A DNA stretch of 64,000 bases from Scalindua sp964437425. Its GTDB lineage: Bacteria; Planctomycetota; Brocadiia; Brocadiales; Scalinduaceae. Position 1 is the stretch's first letter. Each line of letters starts with the position of its first letter. Under the pieces are notes generated by a model. It had not been told where the DNA came from, ran no database searches, and was given only the letters and a program-made list of their open reading frames with translations. The position numbers and the translations under genes were made by a program. Shown here one piece after another: positions 1 to 8,418 of the stretch. The stretch lies in contig CAYTGO010000004.1 of NCBI GenBank assembly GCA_964437425.1, positions 1-64,000 on the forward strand. Direction: 5' to 3'.

Positions 1-7
1 AATTCTA

Positions 8-1210
8 TTATTCAATAATTTTAGTAACAACACCTGCGCCTACAGTCTTACCGCCTTCTCTAATAGCAAATCTCAACTCTTTATCCATCGCTATCGGCGT
101 TATCAACTCTATCAGCAAGTTAGCATTATCTCCCGGCATCACCATCTCCGCACCACCCAGCAACGTCGCAACCCCTGTCACATCCGTTGTCCTGAAATAA
201 AACTGAGGCCTGTATCCGTTAAAAAACGGTGTATGCCTACCACCCTCTTCCTTCGTCAATATATATACCTCCGCTTCAAACTTGGTATGCGGTGTTATAC
301 TACCCGGCTTCGCCAACACCTGACCTCGCTCCAAATCATCCTTCTCTACACCCCTTAACAACACGCCTACATTATCTCCTGCCATCCCCTCCTCAAGCGT
401 CTTGTTAAACATCTCTACCCCAGTACAAGTCGTCTTCCTGATCTCTTTTACCATACCAACGATATCTACCTCGTCTCCAACCTTCAGCACTCCACGCTCC
501 ATTCGACCAGTACCAACCGTACCCCTGCCCTTTATACTGAATACATCCTCTATGGACATCAAAAACGGCTTGTCTGTCTCACGCACAGGATCAGGTATAT
601 ATGTATCAAGCGAATCCATCAGCTCATGTATAGGACCGCAATGCTCACACTCTTTTTTACCGCAACCACACTCAGCAGCCTTTATCGCCGAACCCTTGGT
701 CACAGGTATATCATCACCAGGAAACTCATACTTGCTCAATAGTTCACGAATTTCCATCTCTACCAACTCTACCAACTCCGGATCTTCCAGCTGGTCCATC
801 TTATTCATAAATACAACAATTTTAGGCACACCTACCTGCCTCGCCAGCAATATGTGCTCTCGTGTCTGAGGCATCGGACCATCCGGCGCACTCACCACCA
901 ATATCGCACCATCCATCTGCGCAGCACCGGTTATCATATTCTTTACGTAATCAGCATGACCAGGACAGTCAACATGAGCATAATGCCTCTTCTCTGTCTC
1001 GTATTCAACATGCGCTATCGCTATCGTGATGCCCCTCTCTCTCTCCTCTGGCGCATTGTCTATCGAATCAAAGGCCCTTGCCTTGGCTTGTCCGCTCACC
1101 GCCATTGTATTCGTTATCACTGACGTCAACGTAGTCTTACCATGATCCACATGCCCTATCGTTCCTACATTCACATGTGGCTTTGTCCTCTGAAACACTT
1201 CCTTAGCCAT
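8..1210 (-). CDS. tuf: Elongation factor Tu
   Basis: GTPase that delivers aminoacyl-tRNA to the ribosomal A site in the cytoplasm. The 400-residue protein has the P-loop GHVDHGKT (19-26), switch I region RERGITI (57-63), DCPGH (81-85) and NKMD (136-139), followed by the two beta-barrel domains. An unusual insertion near the end of the G domain places four cysteines at 181, 183, 188 and 191 (CxC-x4-C-x2-C), which looks like a metal site. The gene is last in a minus-strand tRNA operon, 90 bases after tRNA-Thr(GGT). Its stop lies at the window edge, so following genes are not visible. Identity is certain; metal binding is inference. Confidence 0.99.
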   Translation of the reverse strand: MAKEVFQRTKPHVNVGTIGHVDHGKTTLTSVITNTMAVSGQAKARAFDSIDNAPEERERGITIAIAHVEYETEKRHYAHVDCPGHADYVKNMITGAAQMDGAILVVSAPDGPMPQTREHILLARQVGVPKIVVFMNKMDQLEDPELVELVEMEIRELLSKYEFPGDDIPVTKGSAIKAAECGCGKKECEHCGPIHELMDSLDTYIPDPVRETDKPFLMSIEDVFSIKGRGTVGTGRMERGVLKVGDEVDIVGMVKEIRKTTCTGVEMFNKTLEEGMAGDNVGVLLRGVEKDDLERGQVLAKPGSITPHTKFEAEVYILTKEEGGRHTPFFNGYRPQFYFRTTDVTGVATLLGGAEMVMPGDNANLLIELITPIAMDKELRFAIREGGKTVGAGVVTKIIE

Positions 1211-1300
1211 AACACATAACTCCTACAAATTTACTTAAAATCCGTTAATCATTAATAAAAATATTTATATTTTGCCAAAAACCCACATATGCAAAAAAAC

Positions 1301-1372
1301 AGCTGCTGATGGGATTTGAACCCATGACCTCGTCCTTACCAAGGACGTGCTCTACCCCTGAGCCACAGCAGC
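1301..1372 (-). tRNA. tRNA-Thr (anticodon GGT)
   Basis: Complete cloverleaf on the minus strand: 7-bp acceptor GCTGCTG/CAGCAGC, D arm, anticodon loop TTGGTAA with GGT, and T loop TTCAAAT. The 3' CCA is not encoded. It is the last tRNA before tuf. Confidence 0.97.
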
Positions 1373-1558
1373 ATGTAACGCAAAACTGCTAAAAGATTTA
1401 GGATATAGCGGAAAGCATTTTAGTTTATCACAAATACGATAGAAGTCAAAAACTTTTTTCTAATAAAGTAAAAAAATATATATATATCCACGAAAGCCGA
1501 TAAACAGGTGCAGATAGATCAATATTTTGCAGAATTTACTTTATTAGCTCTAAAAAAG

Positions 1559-1629
1559 AGCGGGCGGCGGGAATCGAACCCGCATGACTAGCTTGGAAGG
1601 CTAGGGCTTTACCATTAAGCCACGCCCGC
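1559..1629 (-). tRNA. tRNA-Gly (anticodon TCC)
   Basis: Cloverleaf with acceptor GCGGGCG/CGCCCGC, anticodon stem CTAGC/GCTAG closing a loop CTTCCAA (anticodon TCC), and T loop TTCGATT. CCA is not encoded. Third tRNA of the tRNA-tuf operon. Confidence 0.97.
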
Positions 1630-1815
1630 TTATCCAGCCTGAACTATCGTTTTAGGCATGCAGAAACAAAACTTTTAGTCATATTCCAGTTTTCTTTCTT
1701 TGAATTGGGATACGCCAGTGATGATTCCTTGAAGACCTCAAAACAACTTTAAAAGCCAATATCAACCCACAACCAACACGCCACTATGAACACCAAAGTC
1801 CAAAAAACTAAAATA

Positions 1816-1897
1816 TGGGGAGAGGAGGATTCGAACCTCCGAAGGCTATGCCAACAGATTTACAGTCTGTCCCCTTTGGCCACTCGGGTACCTCCCC
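1816..1897 (-). tRNA. tRNA-Tyr (anticodon GTA)
   Basis: Class II tRNA of 82 bases with a long variable arm. The anticodon stem ACAGA/TCTGT closes a loop CTGTAAA with anticodon GTA. The acceptor GGGGAGG pairs with TCTCCCC, with one G-T wobble. CCA is not encoded. Second tRNA of the operon. Confidence 0.97.
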
Positions 1898-1950
1898 ATA
1901 ATATTTGGACATACTACAAATCCGCATGTCAATCCATGCCAAATAGTATG

Positions 1951-2022
1951 AGCTAGCGGTGGGATTCGAACCCGCAACCTGCTGATTACAAATCAGCTGC
2001 TCTGCCGTTGAGCTACGCTAGC
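1951..2022 (-). tRNA. tRNA-Thr (anticodon TGT)
   Basis: Cloverleaf with acceptor GCTAGCG/CGCTAGC, anticodon stem GCTGA/TCAGC around a loop TTTGTAA (anticodon TGT), and T loop TTCGAAT. CCA is not encoded. First gene of the tRNA-tuf operon, just downstream of the promoter at 2037-2064. Confidence 0.97.
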
Positions 2023-2036
2023 TAGGAAACCTTACA

Positions 2037-2064
2037 AGATTATCAGAATATTTTATATTTTCAA
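2037..2064 (-). promoter_or_regulatory. Putative promoter of the tRNA-tuf operon
   Basis: On the minus strand TTGAAA (2064-2059) is followed after 16 bases by TAATCT (2042-2037), 14 bases before the first tRNA. It lies between the aroC stop and tRNA-Thr(TGT), where a sigma-70-type promoter would be needed. The match is good but not perfect. Confidence 0.5.
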
Positions 2065-2087
2065 GACAAAACTACCTTTGTCAGTAA

Positions 2088-3215
2088 TTATATTACACGG
2101 ATTTGCCCTAAATAACCCTCATAATTCCTCGTTACTTCGTCAATACTATCGCCACCAAACTTTTCCATGAAACACCTGGCTATTTCAAAAGCCATAGCTG
2201 CCTCGCCAACAACTGACACAGCAGGCACGGCACAAACATCCGATCTCTCTGTCGATGCACTTTCCGGCTTTTTAGTGACTATGTCCACAGACCTTAATGG
2301 CTTCATAAGTGTTGGAATCGGCTTCATAGCAGCCCTTGCAATTATAACTTCACCATTTGTTATGCCACCTTCTATTCCGCCAGCATTATTGGTTGCCCTG
2401 CCAAACGCACTTTTATCTTCGCTATAAAAGATCTCATCATGCACCTGAGAGCCAAATTTTTTTGCAAAATCAAACCCTAGGCCAATCTCTACCCCCTTTA
2501 TCGCTTGTATTGACATCAAGGCACCTGCCAGAATCCCATCTAATCGCAAATTCCACTGCGCATGACTTCCCAGTCCAGGAGGAACCCCAAACGCTATTAC
2601 TTCGATAATACCCCCCAGAGAATCGCCTTCCTTCTTGGCCTTCTTGATTTTTTCAATCATTTTTGATTCTGCCAATTTATCCAGACAATAGACCTTACTT
2701 TTATCTCTATTCTTCAGTATTTCATCCGGATTTTTTACTGTTTTTTTCGAATTTACGCCACCAATACTCTTGACATAACCCAATACATTTATATCAAACT
2801 TCGCTAGTAGAATTTTCATTAAAGACCCGGCTGCAACCCTGGCAGCAGTTTCCCTTGCACTTGCTCTTTCAAGAATATTCCTTGCGTCCCTGTGGCCAAA
2901 CTTAATAACCCCCGGCAAATCGGCGTGCCCCGGCCTCGGCCTTGTAACATCAGGCAAATTGTCTATCTTGTAATCCCTATTCTCTATCTTCAAACAAATA
3001 GGGCTTCCAATAGTTATATTTTTTCTTGTACCCGACAAAATACACACTTTGTCACTTTCAATCTGCATCCTTCCGCCCCTGCCAAAGCCACCTTGACGCC
3101 TTTTCAAATCAGCATTAATGACGGATTCATCTAAATGAACCCCTGCCGGAAATCCATTTACTATTACAATCAGACACTTTCCATGCGATTCACCGGCAGT
3201 AGTAAAATTCAGCAT
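2088..3215 (-). CDS. aroC: Chorismate synthase
   Basis: Converts 5-enolpyruvylshikimate-3-phosphate to chorismate, the last step of the shikimate pathway, using reduced FMN. The three family signatures are present: GESHGK near the N terminus, GHADLPG followed by GHRDARN with ERASARETAARVAAG, and RSDVCAVPAVSVVGE near the C terminus. Length (375 residues) is typical. I chose the ATG at 3215 because GAGG lies 6 bases upstream; an in-frame TTG at 3227 would overlap that ribosome binding site. The gene stands alone between the tRNA-tuf operon and a divergent permease gene. Confidence 0.97.
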   Translation of the reverse strand: MLNFTTAGESHGKCLIVIVNGFPAGVHLDESVINADLKRRQGGFGRGGRMQIESDKVCILSGTRKNITIGSPICLKIENRDYKIDNLPDVTRPRPGHADLPGVIKFGHRDARNILERASARETAARVAAGSLMKILLAKFDINVLGYVKSIGGVNSKKTVKNPDEILKNRDKSKVYCLDKLAESKMIEKIKKAKKEGDSLGGIIEVIAFGVPPGLGSHAQWNLRLDGILAGALMSIQAIKGVEIGLGFDFAKKFGSQVHDEIFYSEDKSAFGRATNNAGGIEGGITNGEVIIARAAMKPIPTLMKPLRSVDIVTKKPESASTERSDVCAVPAVSVVGEAAMAFEIARCFMEKFGGDSIDEVTRNYEGYLGQIRVI

Positions 3216-3439
3216 TATAAACCTCAAAAAATATTTAATAATCTACTATTTAGACGAATCGGTTATTTTATATTTAATTATAACTTCTTCAAGCTTTTTT
3301 TAAATATAGCCAAGCCAAAAACACCCGATCCAAGCATAAACCAGAAATAGCCTGCCACTGGATATGTTGATTTTTAATTGCTTATGCCCGCGCCCTTATG
3401 ATAGTATTTTTCAAACTTTCAAATTTTGAATATATTGAA

Positions 3440-4696
3440 ATGTACAAACTACTTGTAAGCCTACGATATCTCAGAAGAAAAAAAATCACTTTTTTCGCGG
3501 TTGCAGGAGTTGCCGTAGGAGTTATGACTTTAATTGTTGTACTATCGGTAATGAGCGGTTTTGATAAGGAGCTTCGCTCAAAGATAAGAGGCACGCTATC
3601 ACATCTTATTGTCCAAAAAAGAGGCATCTACGGATTAGGCGACTATAAAGAAGTTCTTAAAAAAATAGAAGCACTTGAACATGTCGAGGCATGTGCCCCT
3701 TACATTGAAGGCCCCGCTCTTCTCAACATAAGAGGCGCAAAAGAATTCACGTATTTCAAGGGTATAGATCCTGTTTCGGAAGCAAAGGTGGGGAATTTTG
3801 AAAACTACATAAAACAGTTCGGCAACAAGCCTCAGGACTTATTAACAATTCACGGGGAGAAAAAAACCCCCAGCGCCTTTGGAGGCATCGAACTATTACG
3901 CATCAGAGAAGGTGATCCCGAAACCAATCCAGAGAATTTTGTACAAAATGGAGAAAAAATTGTTTTAGTATCAATAAAAGGATGGGACAAGATCAATGTA
4001 AAACCGTTTATTCTCACGGGAAAATTCAAATCAGGCATGTACGATGTTGATAAAAACTATATTTATATACCATTAAATATTGCACAGGACTTAGCCGGAA
4101 CAAAGGATTCTGTCACAGGAATAAGTGTCAGACTAGATGATTATAAGAACGCGCCACTGGTACGAAAACTACTTCAAAGGGAGCTTGGATTTGGTTTTCA
4201 TGTTCAAACCTGGGAAGAAGCACGTGGGACATTCCTGAAAGCGGTTGCTCTTGAAAAACGCGTCATGGCGTTTATCTTGTTTTTTATAATTATAGTAGCA
4301 GGATTCAACATACTTGCAATATTAACCATGATTGTATTCGAGAAATCAAAGGACATTGGGATTCTAAAGGCACTGGGAGCCACAACCAAAGGCATCATGT
4401 TTATCTTTCTTATGAACGGGCTCTTCATTGGCCTTTTAGGTTCTGCAATAGGAACCGGAGTAGGACTTGGGTTTATAAATAGAATCAATTGGATCGAGAA
4501 AACAGTATACAATTTTTCGGGCTGGAGGCCATTTCCACCGGAAGTTTATTATTTTAATGAAATACCCACTGTTGTTGACATTAAGAGCATTATCATCATC
4601 ATCTCATTCTCTATAGCGTGTGGCGTTTTGTTCAGCATATATCCTGCATTAAAAGCGGCACGTTTAGACCCGATAGAAACACTAAGATATGAGTAA
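3440..4696 (+). CDS. LolC/LolE-family lipoprotein-releasing permease
   Basis: Inner-membrane permease of the Lol ABC system, which extracts outer-membrane lipoproteins from the inner membrane. It shows the family layout: an N-terminal transmembrane helix after a basic stretch (YLRRKK), a large periplasmic domain (about 45-265), then three C-terminal helices of the FtsX domain, with FEKSKDIGILKALGA at the end of the first loop. It ends with the common AARLDPIETLRYE motif. I start at ATG 3440 (MYKLLVSLRY); an upstream ATG at 3398 would add 14 atypical residues. No LolD ATPase gene is adjacent, which is unusual, so the partner must be elsewhere. Confidence 0.88.
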   Translation: MYKLLVSLRYLRRKKITFFAVAGVAVGVMTLIVVLSVMSGFDKELRSKIRGTLSHLIVQKRGIYGLGDYKEVLKKIEALEHVEACAPYIEGPALLNIRGAKEFTYFKGIDPVSEAKVGNFENYIKQFGNKPQDLLTIHGEKKTPSAFGGIELLRIREGDPETNPENFVQNGEKIVLVSIKGWDKINVKPFILTGKFKSGMYDVDKNYIYIPLNIAQDLAGTKDSVTGISVRLDDYKNAPLVRKLLQRELGFGFHVQTWEEARGTFLKAVALEKRVMAFILFFIIIVAGFNILAILTMIVFEKSKDIGILKALGATTKGIMFIFLMNGLFIGLLGSAIGTGVGLGFINRINWIEKTVYNFSGWRPFPPEVYYFNEIPTVVDIKSIIIIISFSIACGVLFSIYPALKAARLDPIETLRYE

Positions 4697-4837
4697 CACA
4701 TTGAGACTAAACCCCGATCTCCTACCCACGTCAAACTATTGCCACAGACACAAACACAGTAAAAGGATAAAGCCGTAACTCCAAAAGGTTTAAGGCTAAC
4801 GCACAACATCATTGATATCTGACAAATTCAAAAAGTT

Positions 4838-4866
4838 TTGACTTGCAAGTATACGGATGATAGTAT
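4838..4866 (+). promoter_or_regulatory. Putative promoter for the DnaJ-TPR gene
   Basis: TTGACT (4838-4843) and TAGTAT (4861-4866) are separated by 17 bases, giving a predicted start about 90 bases before the TTG start codon at 4962. The rest of the 265-base gap shows nothing else recognisable. Confidence 0.45.
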
Positions 4867-4961
4867 GCAGGTAGTCATCAATTAGCGCAGTTTAAATTGA
4901 ACTTAGAATTTTTGCTTAAACAGCATAAAATTTTAAATAGAACTGAGAAGAGGTAAAGGCA

Positions 4962-5771
4962 TTGATCAATTACTATCACGTTTTACATGTACAAGAGGGA
5001 TCTGCCAGAGATGAGATCAAAAACTCATTTAGGAAACTTGTAAAAAAATACCATCCCGATAAGAACAAAACAAACGGAATCTCTTCAGAAGACAAAATCA
5101 AACTTCTGATTAAAGCATATAAAACACTGACCGACTCCGAGAAGAGGACTCACTATGATAGTTTGTTGGAAAATGAAACTACCAGAGATTTCTACTATAA
5201 TGAGAGAGTCGAAGTAGAAAGAGAGAGAGATAGGTATGATTTGAAATCTCAGGCAAAGATTGTACTAAATGACCTCTTAAACAAAAACGGGCATCAGGCA
5301 GTCAAAAATTATGAACGCCTAAAAGAAGAAAACAAAGACTTTAAACTACTGAACTTTTTAGATATAAAAGATTATCTGGATTGTAAATTTCTACTTGCTG
5401 AACAGTACGAAGAGCAGAAGAAATACGAGTTGGCCTTTGAATTGTACGAGTATGTTTACCAAAATGAAGATGGCAATCCTGCACGCAAACTATTGCTTGA
5501 GGAAATCAAAGAGAGAATAATTCGTTTATCGTGTAAAAAGCTGGTAAAACTAGCAGAACCAAGCATGGCAATCGCATATTTGACAAGAGCCTTAAACTTG
5601 AAAGTAAATAAAAATGAAAAAGCCTTCATATACAAGAAGATTGCTGATATCTATATAACTTCAGGTGAATGGGACAACGCATTGGCAAGTTTTAATAAGG
5701 CAATGTCGCTTTGCCCTAATCTCAAAGGTATTCAAACTTTAAAAAACAAACTGAACAAACAGTTTTCATAA
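4962..5771 (+). CDS. J-domain protein with TPR-like C-terminus
   Basis: Co-chaperone-like protein of 269 residues. The N-terminal J domain (1-66) has the HPD tripeptide in KKYHPDKNK, which stimulates DnaK ATPase. The Gly/Phe and zinc-finger regions of true DnaJ are absent. The C-terminal half is helical with TPR-like repeats (about 125-165 and 185-265, for example SGEWDNALASFNKAMSLCPN). The start is TTG, with GAGG about 9 bases upstream. It probably recruits DnaK to a specific client, but no client is evident from the neighbours. Confidence 0.85.
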   Translation: MINYYHVLHVQEGSARDEIKNSFRKLVKKYHPDKNKTNGISSEDKIKLLIKAYKTLTDSEKRTHYDSLLENETTRDFYYNERVEVERERDRYDLKSQAKIVLNDLLNKNGHQAVKNYERLKEENKDFKLLNFLDIKDYLDCKFLLAEQYEEQKKYELAFELYEYVYQNEDGNPARKLLLEEIKERIIRLSCKKLVKLAEPSMAIAYLTRALNLKVNKNEKAFIYKKIADIYITSGEWDNALASFNKAMSLCPNLKGIQTLKNKLNKQFS

Positions 5772-5810
5772 GAAAACTATTTTTTATATTTTTTTTACTT
5801 TAATAAAATA

Positions 5811-6713
5811 ATGGCATCCCACGATCCGGTTTTACTAAAAACAGATATCCCTTATTTAAAACTGCATAATAAGGGAAAGGTAAGAGAGATATTCGAAATT
5901 GATGACAACCTCTTGCTCGTCGCAACTGACAGAATTTCAGCTTTCGACGTAATCCTTCCGAATGGCATACCGCATAAAGGCTCAGTCCTTACACAGATGT
6001 CAGAATTCTGGTTTGAGCTCATAGGAGAGTTAACTGAAAACCACTTAATCACGACTTCAATCGACGAAATCGATAAAATAACAGAAGAAGACAGGAACCT
6101 GCTTAGAGGACGCTCAATGCTCGTCAAGAAAGTTGACGTAATCCCTGTTGAATGTATCGTAAGAGGCTATCTCGCCGGTTCCGGCTGGAAGGAGTATAAA
6201 GAACATGGGACTGTCTGCAAGATCAATTTACCTGACAACCTGAAAGAAAGTGACAAGTTACCAGAGCCTATTTTCACACCATCAACAAAAGCAGAATCCG
6301 GTCACGACGAAAACATTTCATTCGAAGAAGCTGTCAAGATTACTGGTAGAGATCTCGCAGAAGAAATAAGTCAAAAAAGCATTGCAATATACAAGAAGGC
6401 AAGCGAATATGCCCTGACAAAAGGAATTATAATCAGTGATACAAAATTTGAGTGGGGCAAATATGAAGATAAAATAATTCTGATTGATGAAGTCTTGACT
6501 CCCGACTCATCCCGTTTCTGGCCGTTGGAAAGCTATTCACCTGGAAAACCACAGCCATCTTTTGACAAGCAATTCGTGAGAGACTATTTAGAGTCCTGCG
6601 GGTGGAACAAGAATCCACCGCCACCCTCACTCCCTGAAAACGTAATCCGAACGACGTCTGAAAAATATCTTGAGGCATTCTCCAAGCTCACAGGCGAAGA
6701 AATAGTAAAGTAA
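5811..6713 (+). CDS. purC: Phosphoribosylaminoimidazole-succinocarboxamide synthase
   Basis: SAICAR synthetase joins aspartate to CAIR using ATP in purine synthesis. The 300-residue protein has GKVREIFEIDD near the N terminus, TDRISAFDVILPNGIPHKG, VECIVRGYLAGSGWKEY, the TKAESGHDENIS substrate loop, and LIDEVLTPDSSRFWP toward the C terminus. The length fits the longer (about 300-residue) bacterial and yeast form. It sits 39 bases after the J-domain gene and converges on nth. purF-purM lie 2.8 kb away on the other strand, so the pathway is dispersed. Confidence 0.97.
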   Translation: MASHDPVLLKTDIPYLKLHNKGKVREIFEIDDNLLLVATDRISAFDVILPNGIPHKGSVLTQMSEFWFELIGELTENHLITTSIDEIDKITEEDRNLLRGRSMLVKKVDVIPVECIVRGYLAGSGWKEYKEHGTVCKINLPDNLKESDKLPEPIFTPSTKAESGHDENISFEEAVKITGRDLAEEISQKSIAIYKKASEYALTKGIIISDTKFEWGKYEDKIILIDEVLTPDSSRFWPLESYSPGKPQPSFDKQFVRDYLESCGWNKNPPPPSLPENVIRTTSEKYLEAFSKLTGEEIVK

Positions 6714-6731
6714 ATAACGCCCTGACAACCG

Positions 6732-7379
6732 TTATCTAGATTTTTCCACACCAATTCTTTTACAATACTTGAAAATTTTGCATTTACTGCACCACGGTGA
6801 GATCGGAACACAGAGATTTTGGCCGTAAGTTACCAGGAGATCATTATAAATTAGCCAATGTTTTTGAGGCAACGTCTTTCTTAAGGCAAATTCTGTTTGG
6901 TCCGGGGTTTTTGTCTTTACCAAGCCAAGTCGGTTCGAAATCCTATGGACGTGTGTATCTACACATATTCCCATCTTGCCATAACCCAGCGTAACTACAA
7001 GATTCGCAGTTTTACGACCGACACCTTTTAACTTCAAGAGTTCGTCAATTTCATCAGGGACAACACCCTCATAATCATCAAGCAAGGCTTTACATATCTC
7101 TTTTATTCTTTTTGCTTTGGTTTTATAAAAACCAACGGGATAAATAGCTTTTTCAATACTCTTCGTGCGTAAACCAAGCATCATCTCAGGATTGTCTGCA
7201 AGTTTAAACAACCTGTTTGAGGCCTCTCCTGTAACTTTATCTTTGGTCCTTAAGCTGAGCAGGCATGAAATAAGCACCGCAAATGGACCTTTTGTCATGG
7301 AAACTATCGTAACAATAGGCACAACATATTTCTTATTTTCCTGCTTGAGAATAGATACTATATCGTCTATTTTATCCAA
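6732..7379 (-). CDS. nth: Endonuclease III
   Basis: DNA N-glycosylase/AP lyase for oxidised pyrimidines in base excision repair. The helix-hairpin-helix LLKLKGVGRKTANL carries the catalytic Lys123, and the catalytic Asp is D141 in VDTHVHR. The 4Fe-4S loop is C190-x6-C197-x2-C200-x5-C206, the exact family spacing. Length (215) is normal. The start is TTG at 7379 with AGAGGG seven bases upstream; there is no suitable ATG. It converges with purC and is divergent from pssA. Confidence 0.96.
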   Translation of the reverse strand: MDKIDDIVSILKQENKKYVVPIVTIVSMTKGPFAVLISCLLSLRTKDKVTGEASNRLFKLADNPEMMLGLRTKSIEKAIYPVGFYKTKAKRIKEICKALLDDYEGVVPDEIDELLKLKGVGRKTANLVVTLGYGKMGICVDTHVHRISNRLGLVKTKTPDQTEFALRKTLPQKHWLIYNDLLVTYGQNLCVPISPWCSKCKIFKYCKRIGVEKSR

Positions 7380-7620
7380 TGCTTGTCCCTCTCAGTTTTG
7401 AATACATAAAAAAACAGCACACAAACAAAATGCAGCATTACACCAATTTAGTGCAGTAACTTTATTGCACTTATAGTCCATCTACTTATGAGCAAGCCAA
7501 GGTTAGATTATTGCTTAAATACACATAACACACTGAAACTTTAAGACTTGCAGAAACTCCTGTCTCTTTTTTCAATAATACTATTGTATCGGCATCATTT
7601 TTGTTGTATATATACAAACT

Positions 7621-8391
7621 ATGGAAGATTTAAGACGTTTTCAAAAAATGATGGCACAAATTAAAAATTATTTGCCTACGATTGTCACCATGGGCAATCT
7701 CGCCTGCGGTTTTGGTGCAATCGTATTTATCATAAACAATGAGCTGGCTTACGCAGCCTGGCTTGTTATTCTGGCCATGATTTTTGATGGTCTTGATGGT
7801 CAGGTCGCGCGATTAACAAAAACAACGGTTGTCTGGGGCGCTCATTTAGACACGCTTGCAGACATGATTACATTTGGACTTGTTCCCGCATTCTTGATTG
7901 GAAGGCTGGGCGTTCTCAGCTCTCCTGTCGCAGTCTGGTTTGTCTGTTTCTTTTACACCTTAAGCGCTGCAATAAGGCTGGCCAAGTTCGAGTTTGAGTC
8001 AACAAAAAGCAGTAGCTCTGGAAGCAAGCGGAGTAAATACTTTACAGGGCTGCCATCCACACTTGCAGGCGGCACAGCAGCATCGCTGATATTATTAGAT
8101 TCGTATCTCAAGACCACACTTAACGTTCAAGCAGTTTCTACATGCCTTCCATGCGTTATCTTTATTTTAGGTATTTTAATGTTGAGCAAAGTCCCATATG
8201 TAAGAATCGTTGATCTTGTAGGGAGCAAACGCGATCCGGTATCTTTATTAATCACGTCTGTACTCTTTTTCACACTTCTTGTCTTCTTCATTCTTTACCC
8301 GAGTATTATGCTCGCGCTCGGCTTTTGCGTATATATTCTTATCGGCATTGGCAAAGGCATATTCAGGAGCAGAGCAATTCATACCATTTAA
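7621..8391 (+). CDS. pssA: CDP-diacylglycerol--serine O-phosphatidyltransferase
   Basis: Membrane enzyme making phosphatidylserine, the precursor of phosphatidylethanolamine. It carries the CDP-alcohol phosphotransferase motif D59-G60-x2-A63-R64-x8-G73-x3-D77-x3-D81 on a protein with about eight membrane segments (256 residues). The PssA subtype is preferred because of the NLACGFGAI N-terminal region typical of Gram-positive-type PssA; another CDP-alcohol transferase cannot be fully excluded. No phosphatidylserine decarboxylase is adjacent. It converges on purM, with 27 bases between the stops. Confidence 0.87.
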   Translation: MEDLRRFQKMMAQIKNYLPTIVTMGNLACGFGAIVFIINNELAYAAWLVILAMIFDGLDGQVARLTKTTVVWGAHLDTLADMITFGLVPAFLIGRLGVLSSPVAVWFVCFFYTLSAAIRLAKFEFESTKSSSSGSKRSKYFTGLPSTLAGGTAASLILLDSYLKTTLNVQAVSTCLPCVIFILGILMLSKVPYVRIVDLVGSKRDPVSLLITSVLFFTLLVFFILYPSIMLALGFCVYILIGIGKGIFRSRAIHTI

Positions 8392-8418
8392 CGCACGTTA
8401 GACCTTCGTATCTCATTC

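Noticed and set aside
402..1123. Plus-strand open frames inside tuf
   Set aside because: They lie opposite a highly conserved gene, match no family and have no ribosome binding sites.
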